The notes: generated by a model from the letters alone, not told the origin. A DNA stretch of 39,834 nt from Bacillota bacterium (GCA_021793015.1 JAJYTO010000008.1:1-39834), one strand, 5' to 3'. Positions 8,104 to 15,426 are shown, counted from the first letter of the stretch. Numbers and translations: made by a program.

Positions 8104-8425
8104 CGGTGCAGTGTGCTGCAGGGGCGGCCGCAGTGACGGTTGCCCCTGCAGACCCCGGGGGTGCACCATGCGCTTCCCGTGTCGGGTCGGCGTCGGTCCC
8201 GGAGATGTGAATCGAAACTTTCGCGATTAACTCTTGAACACTGTCCGCCTCGATGGGGTAGTATTCGTCGACAAGAAGGAAAGGCGCGCGAAAGCAGCGA
8301 TGGCAGTTGCCCAGACAGCCCCATTCCTTTGTCTGTACATGCGGATGCCGACTGATCAGCTCGGCTAAAGCATCCGCCGAACCGAGCTCGGCGTTGGCGC
8401 TGCAGATCTCCAGTTTTCGGGTCAC
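8087..8425 (-). CDS. DUF1450 family protein (YuzB-like) with C-terminal extension
   Basis: The core reads LEICSANAELGSADALAELI, then EWGCLGNCHRCFRAPFLLVD and DSVQELIAKVSIHI. This matches the DUF1450/UPF0349 pattern, whose three cysteines (here in CSAN, GCLGNC and RCF contexts) suggest a thioredoxin-like or metal-binding fold; function unknown. The GTG at 8425 is proposed because GAGGCGG lies about five bases before it; ATG codons at 8449 and 8461 are in frame but lack a ribosome site. After residue ~75 an Ala/Thr/Pro/Gly-rich tail of about 37 residues runs through a strong DNA hairpin (8116-8151) and into the DUF2922 gene, so the natural stop may have been lost. Confidence is good for the family and moderate for both ends. 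Confidence 0.7.
   Translation of the reverse strand: MTRKLEICSANAELGSADALAELISRHPHVQTKEWGCLGNCHRCFRAPFLLVDEYYPIEADSVQELIAKVSIHISGTDADPTREAHGAPPGSAGATVTAAAPAAHCTVTPAE
8116..8151 (+). terminator. GC-rich hairpin between convergent genes
   Basis: Perfect 10-bp inverted repeat CTGCAGGGGC (8116-8125) and GCCCCTGCAG (8142-8151) around a 16-base loop, 13 bases after the DUF2922 stop. There is no T-run, so intrinsic termination is uncertain; it may stabilise the 3' end of the DUF1659-DUF2922 transcript. It also lies inside the tail of the opposite DUF1450 frame. Confidence 0.4.
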
Positions 8426-8559
8426 TCTCGCCGCCTCTGCTTGTGACATGCTGCTTTGCATTGTAACATAAGGTCTGTGCAGGGACGTAAACACTGACCC
8501 AGCGACGAATAAATGTAACCGAAATGAAATGTTTAAGTGGGAATCTATGAGAGATATCA

Positions 8560-8586
8560 TGTAACCTGAAGGTATTCTAGCGCGTC
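8560..8586 (+). promoter_or_regulatory. ECF-type promoter for the second sigma factor
   Basis: TGTAAC at 8560-8565 followed, after exactly 17 bases, by CGTC at 8583-8586. This matches the Bacillus sigma-X/sigma-M type of ECF promoter (TGwAAC-N17-CGTC) and lies 30 bases before the sigma-factor start, which suggests autoregulation. Further TGTAAC hexamers at 8514 and 8462 lack a correctly spaced -10 on this strand. Confidence 0.75.
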
Positions 8587-8615
8587 TATAGGGATAGTCG
8601 CATTGAGGTGGGACT

Positions 8616-9158
8616 GTGGCGTCGGCGCAGAGTGATGAGAAACGCTTTGAATTGTTGCGTGAACTTATGGGGGCGTACAGTCGCGACGTATTTCGGGTCG
8701 TGTACGGATATGTCCATAATAAGCACACGGCTGAAGACATCAGTCAGGATGTCTTTTTGAAAGTATACGACCACATGGAGTCTTTTCGCCAGGAGAGCAG
8801 TTACAAAACCTGGATTTTGCGCATCGCGGCGAATTGCGCCAAGGATTTTCTGCGCGCCAGCGCCCGCAAGACAGTGATCATGGATGATATGTCTCACCTG
8901 CAAAGCGACGGATCGGTAGAACAGACGGTTGTCGCAACGGCTCAGGGCAACGCGCTTTGGCAGGCTGTTCAGGGGTTGCCCGATACCTATCGTGAGGTGA
9001 TCTGGTTATATTACGCTCAGGATTTGTCTGTGGAAGAAATTGCGCAGGTGACCGAACTGAGTCAGTCTGCGATCAAAACCCGTCTGTTTCGTGGCCGAGA
9101 ACTGCTGCGGGCGGTGTGGGAAGGAAGCGGTGAACGTGAATCGACAGGACGATCATGA
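8616..9158 (+). CDS. ECF-family RNA polymerase sigma factor
   Basis: A 180-residue ECF sigma factor. Region 2 spans about residues 10-80: LMGAYSRDVFRVVYGYVHNK, then TAEDISQDVFLKVYDHMESF and YKTWILRIAANCAKDFLR. Region 4 spans about 115-170: LPDTYREVIWLYYAQDLSVE with the helix LSQSAIKTRLFRGRELL. The GTG at 8616 follows GAGGTGGG. It is preceded by a canonical ECF promoter (8560-8586), so it is probably positively autoregulated. The next gene overlaps its end by 23 bases and encodes a single-pass membrane protein in the position of an anti-sigma factor. Confidence 0.92.
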   Translation: MASAQSDEKRFELLRELMGAYSRDVFRVVYGYVHNKHTAEDISQDVFLKVYDHMESFRQESSYKTWILRIAANCAKDFLRASARKTVIMDDMSHLQSDGSVEQTVVATAQGNALWQAVQGLPDTYREVIWLYYAQDLSVEEIAQVTELSQSAIKTRLFRGRELLRAVWEGSGERESTGRS

Positions 9159-10317
9159 GTTTGAAAGAACGTTGAGGGAATCGCTCCGTGCTCAAACCGA
9201 TCAACTGTTCGCACCGGAGCCTTTTCAGGAGAGAGTGCTGACCGAACTGCGCATGCGGCGGCAAACGAACACCTCGCGCAGTGTGTGGAAACGGTTGTGG
9301 GCAGAGGGTGCGCGCAGGCGTACGCTGTGGGTGTCGGCGGTTTCTGGCGTCGCGGCGGCGATGGCGGTTGTCGTCGTGTTTGCGCAGAGCTACATGCATG
9401 GCGCAGTCAAAGGAGCGTACCAGACGCGGACATTGGCGCAGGAACTTGCGGCGGCCCAACCCTCGGAGAGCGCCTTGCAGACGCTGAATGTAACGCTTGC
9501 GCCGATCTCTTCGCAGAATGTGACGGTGACGGCGCAAACAGCAATGAGCGCCAACGCGGCCACTCACGCAAGCGCCTCGCATGGTGTGACCAAAGAGGCG
9601 GGCTCTGCGGCGGGCACCCGTTCCGGAACAGCGGCAGGCGGCGCTCATGGATTCATTGCACTCACCCCGAACGTGCTGACGTTCCATGCGCGCCTGTACA
9701 ATACAAGCGCATCGCCCGTTTCGGGTCGGCAGCTTCAGGGAATGCTGTTTGTGTTGCACCGGGCGGGCGGATTGTCGCCCATGCAGGCGAGCGACTGGGA
9801 ATATTTCGTGAATGGTCCGAACGTAGTGATCCCGCCGCACAGTTCGGCGGCGTGGTCATTTACACTCAATCCGACGCCGTCGTTCACACACTTGAACAAT
9901 CGTTATATCCATTTGGTGTGGATGCTGCGCAAACAAAGTGCGCGCCTTCCCTCACTGAGCATGGGGCTGATGCCGATTCACGTTTCGCAGGTGCATGTCC
10001 GCGTGACCGGGACGGGGGGAGTCGGCGACCAGTTTCTGACGATCACCGCCCGCGTCAGGAACGGGGGGCGGCAACCGTGGATTCCGCATACGGCGCTCGG
10101 CATGCTGTTTTTTGAGCGCTATCCGGGAGCGGAACTCCTCAGCAGGGGCACCTACAAATATTTTGACGATGTCGTTGTTTTGTCTGGGCCTTCGCAGAAG
10201 CTCGAACCGGGGCAGTCGGCCACGGTCGAATTTCAGATTACGGGAGTGCCGAACACCAATATGCTGAATCTGCCTCTGCGCATTTTGCTCGTGGCGCGCA
10301 GCCAGGTTGGCGCCTGA
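9136..10317 (+). CDS. Anti-sigma-like single-pass membrane protein with two outer beta domains
   Basis: A 393-residue protein starting at GTG 9136 (AAGGAAGCGG just upstream), overlapping the sigma gene. Residues 1-60 form a charged cytoplasmic segment (FERTLRESLRAQTDQLFAPE, VLTELRMRRQ) without the zinc HxxxCxxC motif. One membrane helix spans 64-84 (LWVSAVSGVAAAMAVVVVFA), and an Ala/Ser/Thr-rich linker follows. The outer part appears to hold two related beta-sandwich modules: one from LTPNVLTFHARLYNTS, one from VHVRVTGTGG through DQFLTITARVRNGGRQPW to LEPGQSATVEFQI. Each describes a 'gain versus baseline' pattern common in Ig-like extracellular domains. I infer that it restrains the sigma factor and senses a cell-surface signal. 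No named family was recognised. Confidence 0.7.
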   Translation: MNRQDDHEFERTLRESLRAQTDQLFAPEPFQERVLTELRMRRQTNTSRSVWKRLWAEGARRRTLWVSAVSGVAAAMAVVVVFAQSYMHGAVKGAYQTRTLAQELAAAQPSESALQTLNVTLAPISSQNVTVTAQTAMSANAATHASASHGVTKEAGSAAGTRSGTAAGGAHGFIALTPNVLTFHARLYNTSASPVSGRQLQGMLFVLHRAGGLSPMQASDWEYFVNGPNVVIPPHSSAAWSFTLNPTPSFTHLNNRYIHLVWMLRKQSARLPSLSMGLMPIHVSQVHVRVTGTGGVGDQFLTITARVRNGGRQPWIPHTALGMLFFERYPGAELLSRGTYKYFDDVVVLSGPSQKLEPGQSATVEFQITGVPNTNMLNLPLRILLVARSQVGA

Positions 10318-10325
10318 TCGTTGCT

Positions 10326-10344
10326 CCCCCCTTTTTGAACAGGG
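10326..10344 (+). repeat. Right-end remnant of the MITE-like element
   Basis: CCCCCTTTTTGAACAGG followed by one base and TATAATG. It is the same right terminus seen at the end of the full copy at 10352-10504, but without the rest of an element to its left. It abuts the full copy, sharing the TATAATG sequence as the junction. Confidence 0.7.
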
Positions 10345-10351
10345 TATAATG

Positions 10352-10504
10352 GAGGTTGTTCAAAAAGGGGTCAGAACTCCCCGGCGCATTGCCGCGTCAG
10401 CGCCAAGAATGCTCTCTCACGTACCAAGAACGTACGCTCGGTCCGCATTCTTGGCTCGCTTCCTTGCACTGCGCGGGTCTTACCTGCCCCCTTTTTGAAC
10501 AGGT
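10352..10504 (+). mobile_element. MITE-like element, copy A (153 bp)
   Basis: Left end GAGGTTGTTCAAAAAGGGG, right end CCCCCTTTTTGAACAGG plus one base, giving imperfect terminal inverted repeats. TATAATG directly precedes (10345-10351) and follows (10505-10511) the element, as expected for a 7-bp target duplication. Inside are GTCAGAACTCC near the left end, GGGTCTTACCTG near the right end, a hairpin pairing CCAAGAATGC with GCATTCTTGG, and a central CGTAC/GTACG stem. It has no coding capacity. Related copies lie at 24299-24543, 31300-31491 (reverse) and, truncated, at 38894. Confidence 0.8.
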
Positions 10505-10511
10505 TATAATG

Positions 10512-10662
10512 GAGGTAGTCCGACAAGGGTCGAGAACTCCGCGCTTTAGGGGCTCGGCTTGCACCGAACAGGCGTGATCATGTACCGCGCATGAACACTG
10601 CGTTCGCCTGTCCGGGCTCGCCAACCCCCCGCAAGCGTCTTACCTCGACCCTTTTCCGACAC
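10512..10662 (+). mobile_element. Diverged sister of the MITE-like element (copy B)
   Basis: Begins GAGGTAGTCCGACAAGGG with GTCGAGAACTCC and ends GTCTTACCTCGACCC then TTTTCCGACA. Its layout parallels copy A (GAGG-T start, GAACTCC after the left repeat, GTCTTACCT before the right repeat), but the terminal repeats have a different sequence (GTCSGA...AAGGGTCGAG). It starts directly at the right TATAATG of copy A. A target duplication at its own right end is not obvious. Confidence 0.6.
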
Positions 10663-10703
10663 GTATTGACAGCCTACAGAAGTGTGTGGGGGCGGGGAAC
10701 ACG

Positions 10704-11729
10704 ATGCTTGTCCGAGAGATCGGCGAATTTGGCCTGATCAGGCGTTTGGCAGAGCTGGTTTCGCGGCCTGACCCGCGCGTGGCCGTGGGAATCGGCGATG
10801 ACGCGGCGGTCGTATCGTATGACGGACCAGTTGTGATGACAACGGATACTTTGGTCGACGGCGTTCATTTCCGTGATGACTGGATCGACGGGATTTCTCT
10901 GGGATATAAGGCTCTGGCCGCCAGTCTGAGCGACGTGGCCGCGATGGGTGGACGCCCCCGGCACGTTCTGGTGTCGCTCGCCATACCCGCCGAAGAACGG
11001 GTGGAGCGGATCGAATCCCTGTATCGCGGCATAAGAGAGGCGTCGGACGAATTTGCGGTGACTGTCGTCGGCGGCGACATCGTAAGCACAGCAGGTCCGC
11101 TCGTCATCACAGTCGCCGCGACGGGCGTCCTGGCGGGGTCGCAACCCTTGCGCAGGAACGGCGCAAGACAGGGCGATCTTGTCTTTGTCACCGGGGATGT
11201 CGGGGGCTCCGCCGCCTTTGTGCATCTTATGCGGACGGGCTATTCCGGCGCTTTGACCCCAACTGAGCAGTGGCAGCTGCAACAACGTCACACGCGCCCC
11301 AAACCGCAAGTTCGCGCGGTTGAGGCGCTCGTTCAGTGTCAGGGCTGCACTTCGCTCAACGACATCAGCGATGGGCTGAGCTCCGAATTGGCGGACATCG
11401 CCGAGGCCAGCGGAGTGCATCTCGACATCGACGGTGAACGTATTCCGATATTGCCCGCTGTGCGGCGCTATGCCCGTCTCGCAGGGCAAGAACCGCTCGT
11501 TTTTGCACTCCATGGCGGGGAGGACTACCAACTGGTCGGTACGGTTTCATCATTGTCGTGCGGCGCATTGCTTCCGCTCATGGAGGCATATGGCGTGCGC
11601 CTCACTCTGATCGGTCGCGTCGTGGATGGCGAACCTGGAGTTGATCTGCTGTCGGGGAACGGTCGCGAAGCGCTGCCGCCGCGGGGGTATGATCATTTTG
11701 CCGCCGCTCCAGACGGAGGTGTCGGATGA
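10704..11729 (+). CDS. thiL: Thiamine-monophosphate kinase
   Basis: Phosphorylates thiamine monophosphate to thiamine diphosphate with ATP, the last step of cofactor synthesis. About 341 residues, normal for ThiL. Family blocks are the N-terminal REIGEFGLIRRL, the metal/ATP site VAVGIGDDAAVV, TTDTLVDGVHFR, the LSDVAAMGGRPRHVLVSLA segment and VVGGDIVST, then INDISDGLSSELADIA (seen as LNDISDGLSSE) and LHGGEDYQLVGTV. ATG 10704 follows GGCGGGG by six bases; an in-frame GTG at 10686 would add six residues. The stop overlaps the tsaE start in ATGA. It heads the thiL-tsaEB-rimI-tsaD operon, an arrangement common in Bacillota. Tandem repeats lie just upstream. Confidence 0.95.
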   Translation: MLVREIGEFGLIRRLAELVSRPDPRVAVGIGDDAAVVSYDGPVVMTTDTLVDGVHFRDDWIDGISLGYKALAASLSDVAAMGGRPRHVLVSLAIPAEERVERIESLYRGIREASDEFAVTVVGGDIVSTAGPLVITVAATGVLAGSQPLRRNGARQGDLVFVTGDVGGSAAFVHLMRTGYSGALTPTEQWQLQQRHTRPKPQVRAVEALVQCQGCTSLNDISDGLSSELADIAEASGVHLDIDGERIPILPAVRRYARLAGQEPLVFALHGGEDYQLVGTVSSLSCGALLPLMEAYGVRLTLIGRVVDGEPGVDLLSGNGREALPPRGYDHFAAAPDGGVG

Positions 11730-12301
11730 CCACGGACGGCGACAGGCAGTACGGGGTGACTTTGATACTGAAGGATGAGACGCAAACGCGTTTGCTGGGG
11801 GAAACCTGCGGCAGAGTCGCGACACCGGGACTGGTGATCGCTCTGCGGGGAGGACTTGGCGTCGGAAAGACGACGTTTGTGTCGGGACTTTCGCAAGGTC
11901 TTGGGTCGCCCGACCGTGCGAAAAGCCCGACTTTCACATTGATTGAGGAGCACATGGGCGGTCGGCTTCCACTGTACCATATCGATCTGTATAGATTGGG
12001 AGACGACGCGGGAAAAGAACTGGATCTGCTTGATGAATATTGGTTCGGTGAAGGCGTCTGCGCCGTGGAGTGGGCACAGTTGCTCGAAGACGCGCTGCCG
12101 GATGAAAGGATTGATTTGCATCTTATCGAGACTGCGGAGGCGGGCAGTGTTCTGGAGACTGCTGCGGAGGGCGCCGAAGCGGCGCATGATGGCGCTGATC
12201 GGCGGGAACTTGGCGAATCTGGCCGCGCGGCGATTCTGTCAGCGCGCGGCGACGCGGCTGTCCGGACTCTGCAGGAATGGATGACACTATGGCCTTGTTA
12301 G
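11726..12301 (+). CDS. tsaE: tRNA t6A biosynthesis ATPase TsaE
   Basis: A P-loop ATPase that works with TsaB and TsaD to place threonylcarbamoyl on A37 of ANN-decoding tRNAs. The Walker A motif GGLGVGKTT is at residues 42-50, followed by the family strings SPTFTLIEEH and LYHIDLYRLGD, and VCAVEWAQLLEDALP near residue 112. At 191 residues it is about 40 longer than usual, because of an Ala/Glu/Arg-rich C-terminal extension after residue 140 that ends in LQEWMTLWPC. The start overlaps thiL by four bases and the end overlaps tsaB, so translation is coupled. Confidence 0.93.
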   Translation: MTTDGDRQYGVTLILKDETQTRLLGETCGRVATPGLVIALRGGLGVGKTTFVSGLSQGLGSPDRAKSPTFTLIEEHMGGRLPLYHIDLYRLGDDAGKELDLLDEYWFGEGVCAVEWAQLLEDALPDERIDLHLIETAEAGSVLETAAEGAEAAHDGADRRELGESGRAAILSARGDAAVRTLQEWMTLWPC

Positions 12302-13104
12302 CGATCGACACAGCGACAACGACTCTCAGTCTGGCGCTCGGCGACCGCGCGGGGCATGTGCTTGCCGCATGGACCACGCGCGTGGCCAGGATGCACGCGA
12401 CTCTTTTGAATCCATTGATTGATGAGATGCTGGCCGCCCTGAATATGGATCTGTCTGATCTGGAGGGTGTGATTGCGGGTGTGGGCCCAGGCTCCTACAC
12501 TGGTGTGCGCATTGGCGTGACGGCGGCAAAGACGCTGGCGTTCGCCCTGGGGATTCCGGTGCTTCCAGTCTCATCGCTGGCCGCCGCCGCGTATTCGCTG
12601 CGGTGCTGCACAGGGTTGGTCGTCCCCGTGTGGGACGCGCGCCGCGGGGCCGTTTACACTGCGGTTTACCGTTCGCAGCACGGACATTTCTCGCAACTGG
12701 CGGCGGACGCCCGCAGGGACCTTGCGGCGTTTGGGGAAACTCTGAGCACGATCGCGGACGATGGCGAGACTGTGTATCTGCTGGGAGATTCCGCTCTCCA
12801 GGCGCAGCGGGAATGGCAGGAACAAAGCGGTTTGACGCGAATTATTGTGTATGGAGAGACCACAGAAGTGCGCGCGGAGGATCTGTTCGCGCTTGGCTGT
12901 GAAAGATTCGCACAGAGGTTACCTGGACGTGAGGAGGGCAGTCATGGCGAGAACGCGAATGCCCTGGTACCTCGTTATCTTCAACTGGCGGAGGCAGAGG
13001 CGCGCTGGCTTCAGAAGGAGCGAGGGAGTGAAGACGATGGGCCCGAGCGAACTATCATTTCGCCGGATGACCGTTCGGGACATCGATCATGTCATGCGGA
13101 TTGA
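12289..13104 (+). CDS. tsaB: tRNA t6A biosynthesis protein TsaB
   Basis: A catalytically inactive ASKHA-fold paralogue of TsaD that forms the TsaB-TsaD core for t6A synthesis. The N-terminus MALLAIDTATTTLSLAL and the motif GVGPGSYTGVRIGVTAAKTL (about residues 63-82) are diagnostic. ATG 12289 gives the conserved N-terminus; an ATG four codons earlier is possible. The protein has about 271 residues, longer than many homologues; its last ~45 residues are poorly conserved-looking and run 68 bases into rimI. The tsaE gene overlaps its start by 13 bases. Confidence 0.92.
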   Translation: MALLAIDTATTTLSLALGDRAGHVLAAWTTRVARMHATLLNPLIDEMLAALNMDLSDLEGVIAGVGPGSYTGVRIGVTAAKTLAFALGIPVLPVSSLAAAAYSLRCCTGLVVPVWDARRGAVYTAVYRSQHGHFSQLAADARRDLAAFGETLSTIADDGETVYLLGDSALQAQREWQEQSGLTRIIVYGETTEVRAEDLFALGCERFAQRLPGREEGSHGENANALVPRYLQLAEAEARWLQKERGSEDDGPERTIISPDDRSGHRSCHAD

Positions 13105-13522
13105 GCGCTCTTCTTTCACTGCTCCGTGGTCGCGCAACGCATTTTTGGGAGAACTCACTGAAAATCACTTTGCCCACTACATCGTCATGTGGCTCGGAGA
13201 AGAGATGATCGGATACGGCGGCATGTGGGTTATTATCGATGAGGCGCATGTGACCAATATCGCTGTCTATCCTACGTATCGCGGGAGGAAGTTTGGCGAG
13301 CGTCTGCTGCGCAGACTCATGGCGGAAGCGGTCGCGCAGGGAGCGGCCAAAATCACGCTGGAAGTGCGCGTCAGCAATTATCAGGCGCAGGGACTGTATC
13401 GCAAGCTTGGGTTTGCCGACGCCGGACTGCGTCGCGGCTATTATACGGACAATCAGGAGGATGCGCTGATCATGTGGGCGACATTGCCCGGCGCGGCGGA
13501 GGTTCAGGATGCGCTGGAGTGA
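13037..13522 (+). CDS. rimI: Ribosomal protein S18 alanine N-acetyltransferase family (RimI)
   Basis: A GNAT-fold acetyltransferase of 161 residues. Family blocks are FRRMTVRDIDHVMRIERSSF, FTAPWSRNAFLGEL, the acetyl-CoA binding motif VYPTYRGRKFGERLLRRLM, LEVRVSNYQAQGLYRKLGF and GLRRGYYTDNQEDALIMW. In Bacillota rimI usually sits between tsaB and tsaD, as here. ATG 13037 follows GAGGGAG; GTG 13028 is an alternative start after AAGGAG. It overlaps tsaB at the 5' end and tsaD by 14 bases at the 3' end. Confidence 0.93.
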   Translation: MGPSELSFRRMTVRDIDHVMRIERSSFTAPWSRNAFLGELTENHFAHYIVMWLGEEMIGYGGMWVIIDEAHVTNIAVYPTYRGRKFGERLLRRLMAEAVAQGAAKITLEVRVSNYQAQGLYRKLGFADAGLRRGYYTDNQEDALIMWATLPGAAEVQDALE

Positions 13523-14576
13523 GGCCATGAGGGTCCGGTACGAGCGTGACGCCAAAGCGTGTGACAGAATCGATATTTTGGCGCTGGAGTCGAGTTGCGA
13601 CGAGACGGCGGCGGCCGTGATCCGTGACGGCCGCATCGTGCTGAGTTCGGTAGTCGCCTCCCAGATCAGTTCGCATCAGCGGTTTGGCGGCGTCGTGCCG
13701 GAGGTCGCTTCGCGGGCGCATGTTGAGCAGGTCACGGTGGTGATTGAGCAGGCGCTTGCGGATGCGCAACTGACTCTTGGCGATGTGCACGCGATTGCGG
13801 TCACGCGGGGACCGGGGCTGATCGGCGCCCTGTTTGTCGGTGTGACAGCCGCCAAGACGCTCGCCCAGGCCAGCGGCCTGCCGCTCATAGGCGTTCATCA
13901 TCTGGCGGGGCATCTGTATGCGGCCGCGCTCTCACAAGATGCCGAACCGCCCTTGCTGGCGCTGGTGGTTTCCGGCGGGCACACGGAACTGCTGTACGTG
14001 AGTGCGCAGGGAACTATCGAACAGTTGGGGAAGACACGCGACGACGCCGCCGGCGAGGCGTATGACAAAGTGGCCCGCGCGCTGGGACTCGGTTATCCGG
14101 GTGGACCTGCCATTCAGGACGCGGCGGCGGGCGGCGATCCTGCCTTTATTCGTTTTCCGCGGGCCTTGCTGGAGGAAGACTCTCTGGATTTCAGTTTCAG
14201 CGGACTGAAATCTGCCGTGATGCTTCATCTCGATCGCGAGCGAAAGGCAGGTCGATCGATCCGCGTGGCTGACGTTGCGGCGAGTTTTCAGTCGGCCGTG
14301 ACGGATGTTCTCGAAAAAAAAGCGCTGCTGGCGCTTGTCAGAACGGGGCAGCAGACACTCCTGCTTGCTGGAGGCGTGGCCGCCAACGCACATCTGCGCG
14401 CGCGGCTGCAAACGGCGTGCGACGATGCGGGAGCGCGCCTGATTGTGCCTGAACTGCGCTTTTGCACGGACAACGCTGCGATGATTGGCGCGGCGGCGTA
14501 TGTCAGATATAAACAAGGGAAACTGGATGATTTGACACTGACTGCGCAGGCGTCGCTTCCCATTGATCAGTGGTGA
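13509..14576 (+). CDS. tsaD: tRNA N6-threonylcarbamoyladenosine transferase TsaD (Kae1/Gcp)
   Basis: Transfers the threonylcarbamoyl group to A37 of tRNA. Of 355 residues, the core begins ILALESSCDETAAAVI (about 23-38). The metal-binding His131 and His135 lie in GVHHLAGHLYAA, and VVSGGHTELLYV, the ATP-site block DDAAGEAYDKVARALGLGYP, and LLLAGGVAANAHLR follow, all canonical for Kae1/TsaD. ATG 13509 is favoured by GGAGG at 13498-13502 six bases upstream; ATG 13527 also fits the conserved start. It closes the thiL-tsaE-tsaB-rimI-tsaD operon. A DnaA-box inverted repeat and a hairpin follow. Confidence 0.95.
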   Translation: MRWSEAMRVRYERDAKACDRIDILALESSCDETAAAVIRDGRIVLSSVVASQISSHQRFGGVVPEVASRAHVEQVTVVIEQALADAQLTLGDVHAIAVTRGPGLIGALFVGVTAAKTLAQASGLPLIGVHHLAGHLYAAALSQDAEPPLLALVVSGGHTELLYVSAQGTIEQLGKTRDDAAGEAYDKVARALGLGYPGGPAIQDAAAGGDPAFIRFPRALLEEDSLDFSFSGLKSAVMLHLDRERKAGRSIRVADVAASFQSAVTDVLEKKALLALVRTGQQTLLLAGGVAANAHLRARLQTACDDAGARLIVPELRFCTDNAAMIGAAAYVRYKQGKLDDLTLTAQASLPIDQW

Positions 14577-14580
14577 GACG

Positions 14581-14630
14581 GGCAGTTATCCACAGATCCA
14601 GTGCATAACTGCCGCCTAACCTGTGGATAA
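14581..14630 (+). promoter_or_regulatory. Two perfect DnaA boxes inside overlapping inverted repeats
   Basis: TTATCCACA at 14586-14594 and its exact reverse TGTGGATAA at 14622-14630 are perfect consensus DnaA boxes, part of a 10-bp inverted repeat TTATCCACAG/CTGTGGATAA. A second perfect 9-bp inverted repeat, GGCAGTTAT (14581-14589) with ATAACTGCC (14605-14613), shares the left arm, so only one of the two hairpins can form at a time. It sits four bases after the tsaD stop. It might be a DnaA-binding site outside oriC or simply RNA structure at the end of the operon. Confidence 0.65.
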
Positions 14631-14637
14631 CGGCGAT

Positions 14638-14670
14638 AAACCATCGTGGGACGCGTTCACACGATGGTTT
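14638..14670 (+). terminator. Hairpin after the tsaD operon
   Basis: Perfect 11-bp stem AAACCATCGTG (14638-14648) and CACGATGGTTT (14660-14670) with an 11-base loop, 60 bases after tsaD. Only three T residues close the stem, so it is a weak intrinsic terminator or a 3'-end stabiliser. Confidence 0.5.
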
Positions 14671-14797
14671 CCGTAACCAAATTGGATTGGAAACGAAACA
14701 TCAAAATACTTCCTGCCGGAAAGACCGCTGAAAAGTCTCAGTAGGGATCAAACCGTTCGCTGAAAAACGGCGGTTGTGTGGAGGTGGGCAGGCAGCG

Positions 14798-15406
14798 ATG
14801 CACGATGATCCGGACAGTGCACCGTCATTCAATGACAAGCGGTCATTGCGCGCAGAAATGATGGCGCGGCGCACCGCCTTGGCGCAACCTGACAGACTGG
14901 CGTATGACCGACGGTTGGCGGCGATCTTTTGCGCGCAGAAGTTTTTCCGCGAGGCTGGAACCATGTTGGTCTATCTTGCTTTTCGAGGCGAGGCGGCAAC
15001 CGATTCCATCATTGAAACCGCGCTGTTGGCGGGAAAGCGTGTGGCGGCGCCGCAAGCGCGACGCACAGGAAACATCATGCAGGCTTTTCCTCTGCACAGT
15101 CTTCTGGAGGTGACGATGGGAGAGTGGGGCATGCGCGAACCGCGCGCAGCCGCAGAGGGACCGATGGCGCCAGAAGCGTTCGACCTGATTGTTGTGCCCG
15201 GACTCGCCTTCACGCTGCGGGGGGACAGGCTCGGTTACGGGGGAGGGTACTATGATCGCTATCTGTCCCTCATTCGTCCAGACGCCCTGTCTGTGGGCAT
15301 AGGATACGAGTTTCAGGTCCTTCGACGACTCCCCACAGAGCCGTTTGATCGCAGGGTGGATCGCCTCGTCACTCCTGCGGGAGTCATCGCCTGCGCCGAC
15401 AACTGA
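14798..15406 (+). CDS. 5-formyltetrahydrofolate cyclo-ligase
   Basis: Converts 5-formyl-tetrahydrofolate to 5,10-methenyl-tetrahydrofolate with ATP, a salvage step of one-carbon metabolism. About 202 residues. The N-terminal KRSLRAEMMARRTAL helix, FDLIVVPGLAFTLRGDRLGYG and the diagnostic GYGGGYYDRYL motif are all present, and VGIGYEFQVLRRLPTEPFD is the usual end. ATG 14798 follows GGAGGTGG (14780-14787). It stands alone between the tsaD operon and a convergent diguanylate cyclase. Confidence 0.93.
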   Translation: MHDDPDSAPSFNDKRSLRAEMMARRTALAQPDRLAYDRRLAAIFCAQKFFREAGTMLVYLAFRGEAATDSIIETALLAGKRVAAPQARRTGNIMQAFPLHSLLEVTMGEWGMREPRAAAEGPMAPEAFDLIVVPGLAFTLRGDRLGYGGGYYDRYLSLIRPDALSVGIGYEFQVLRRLPTEPFDRRVDRLVTPAGVIACADN

Positions 15407-15426
15407 AGATCGCGACCCAAAAATCC

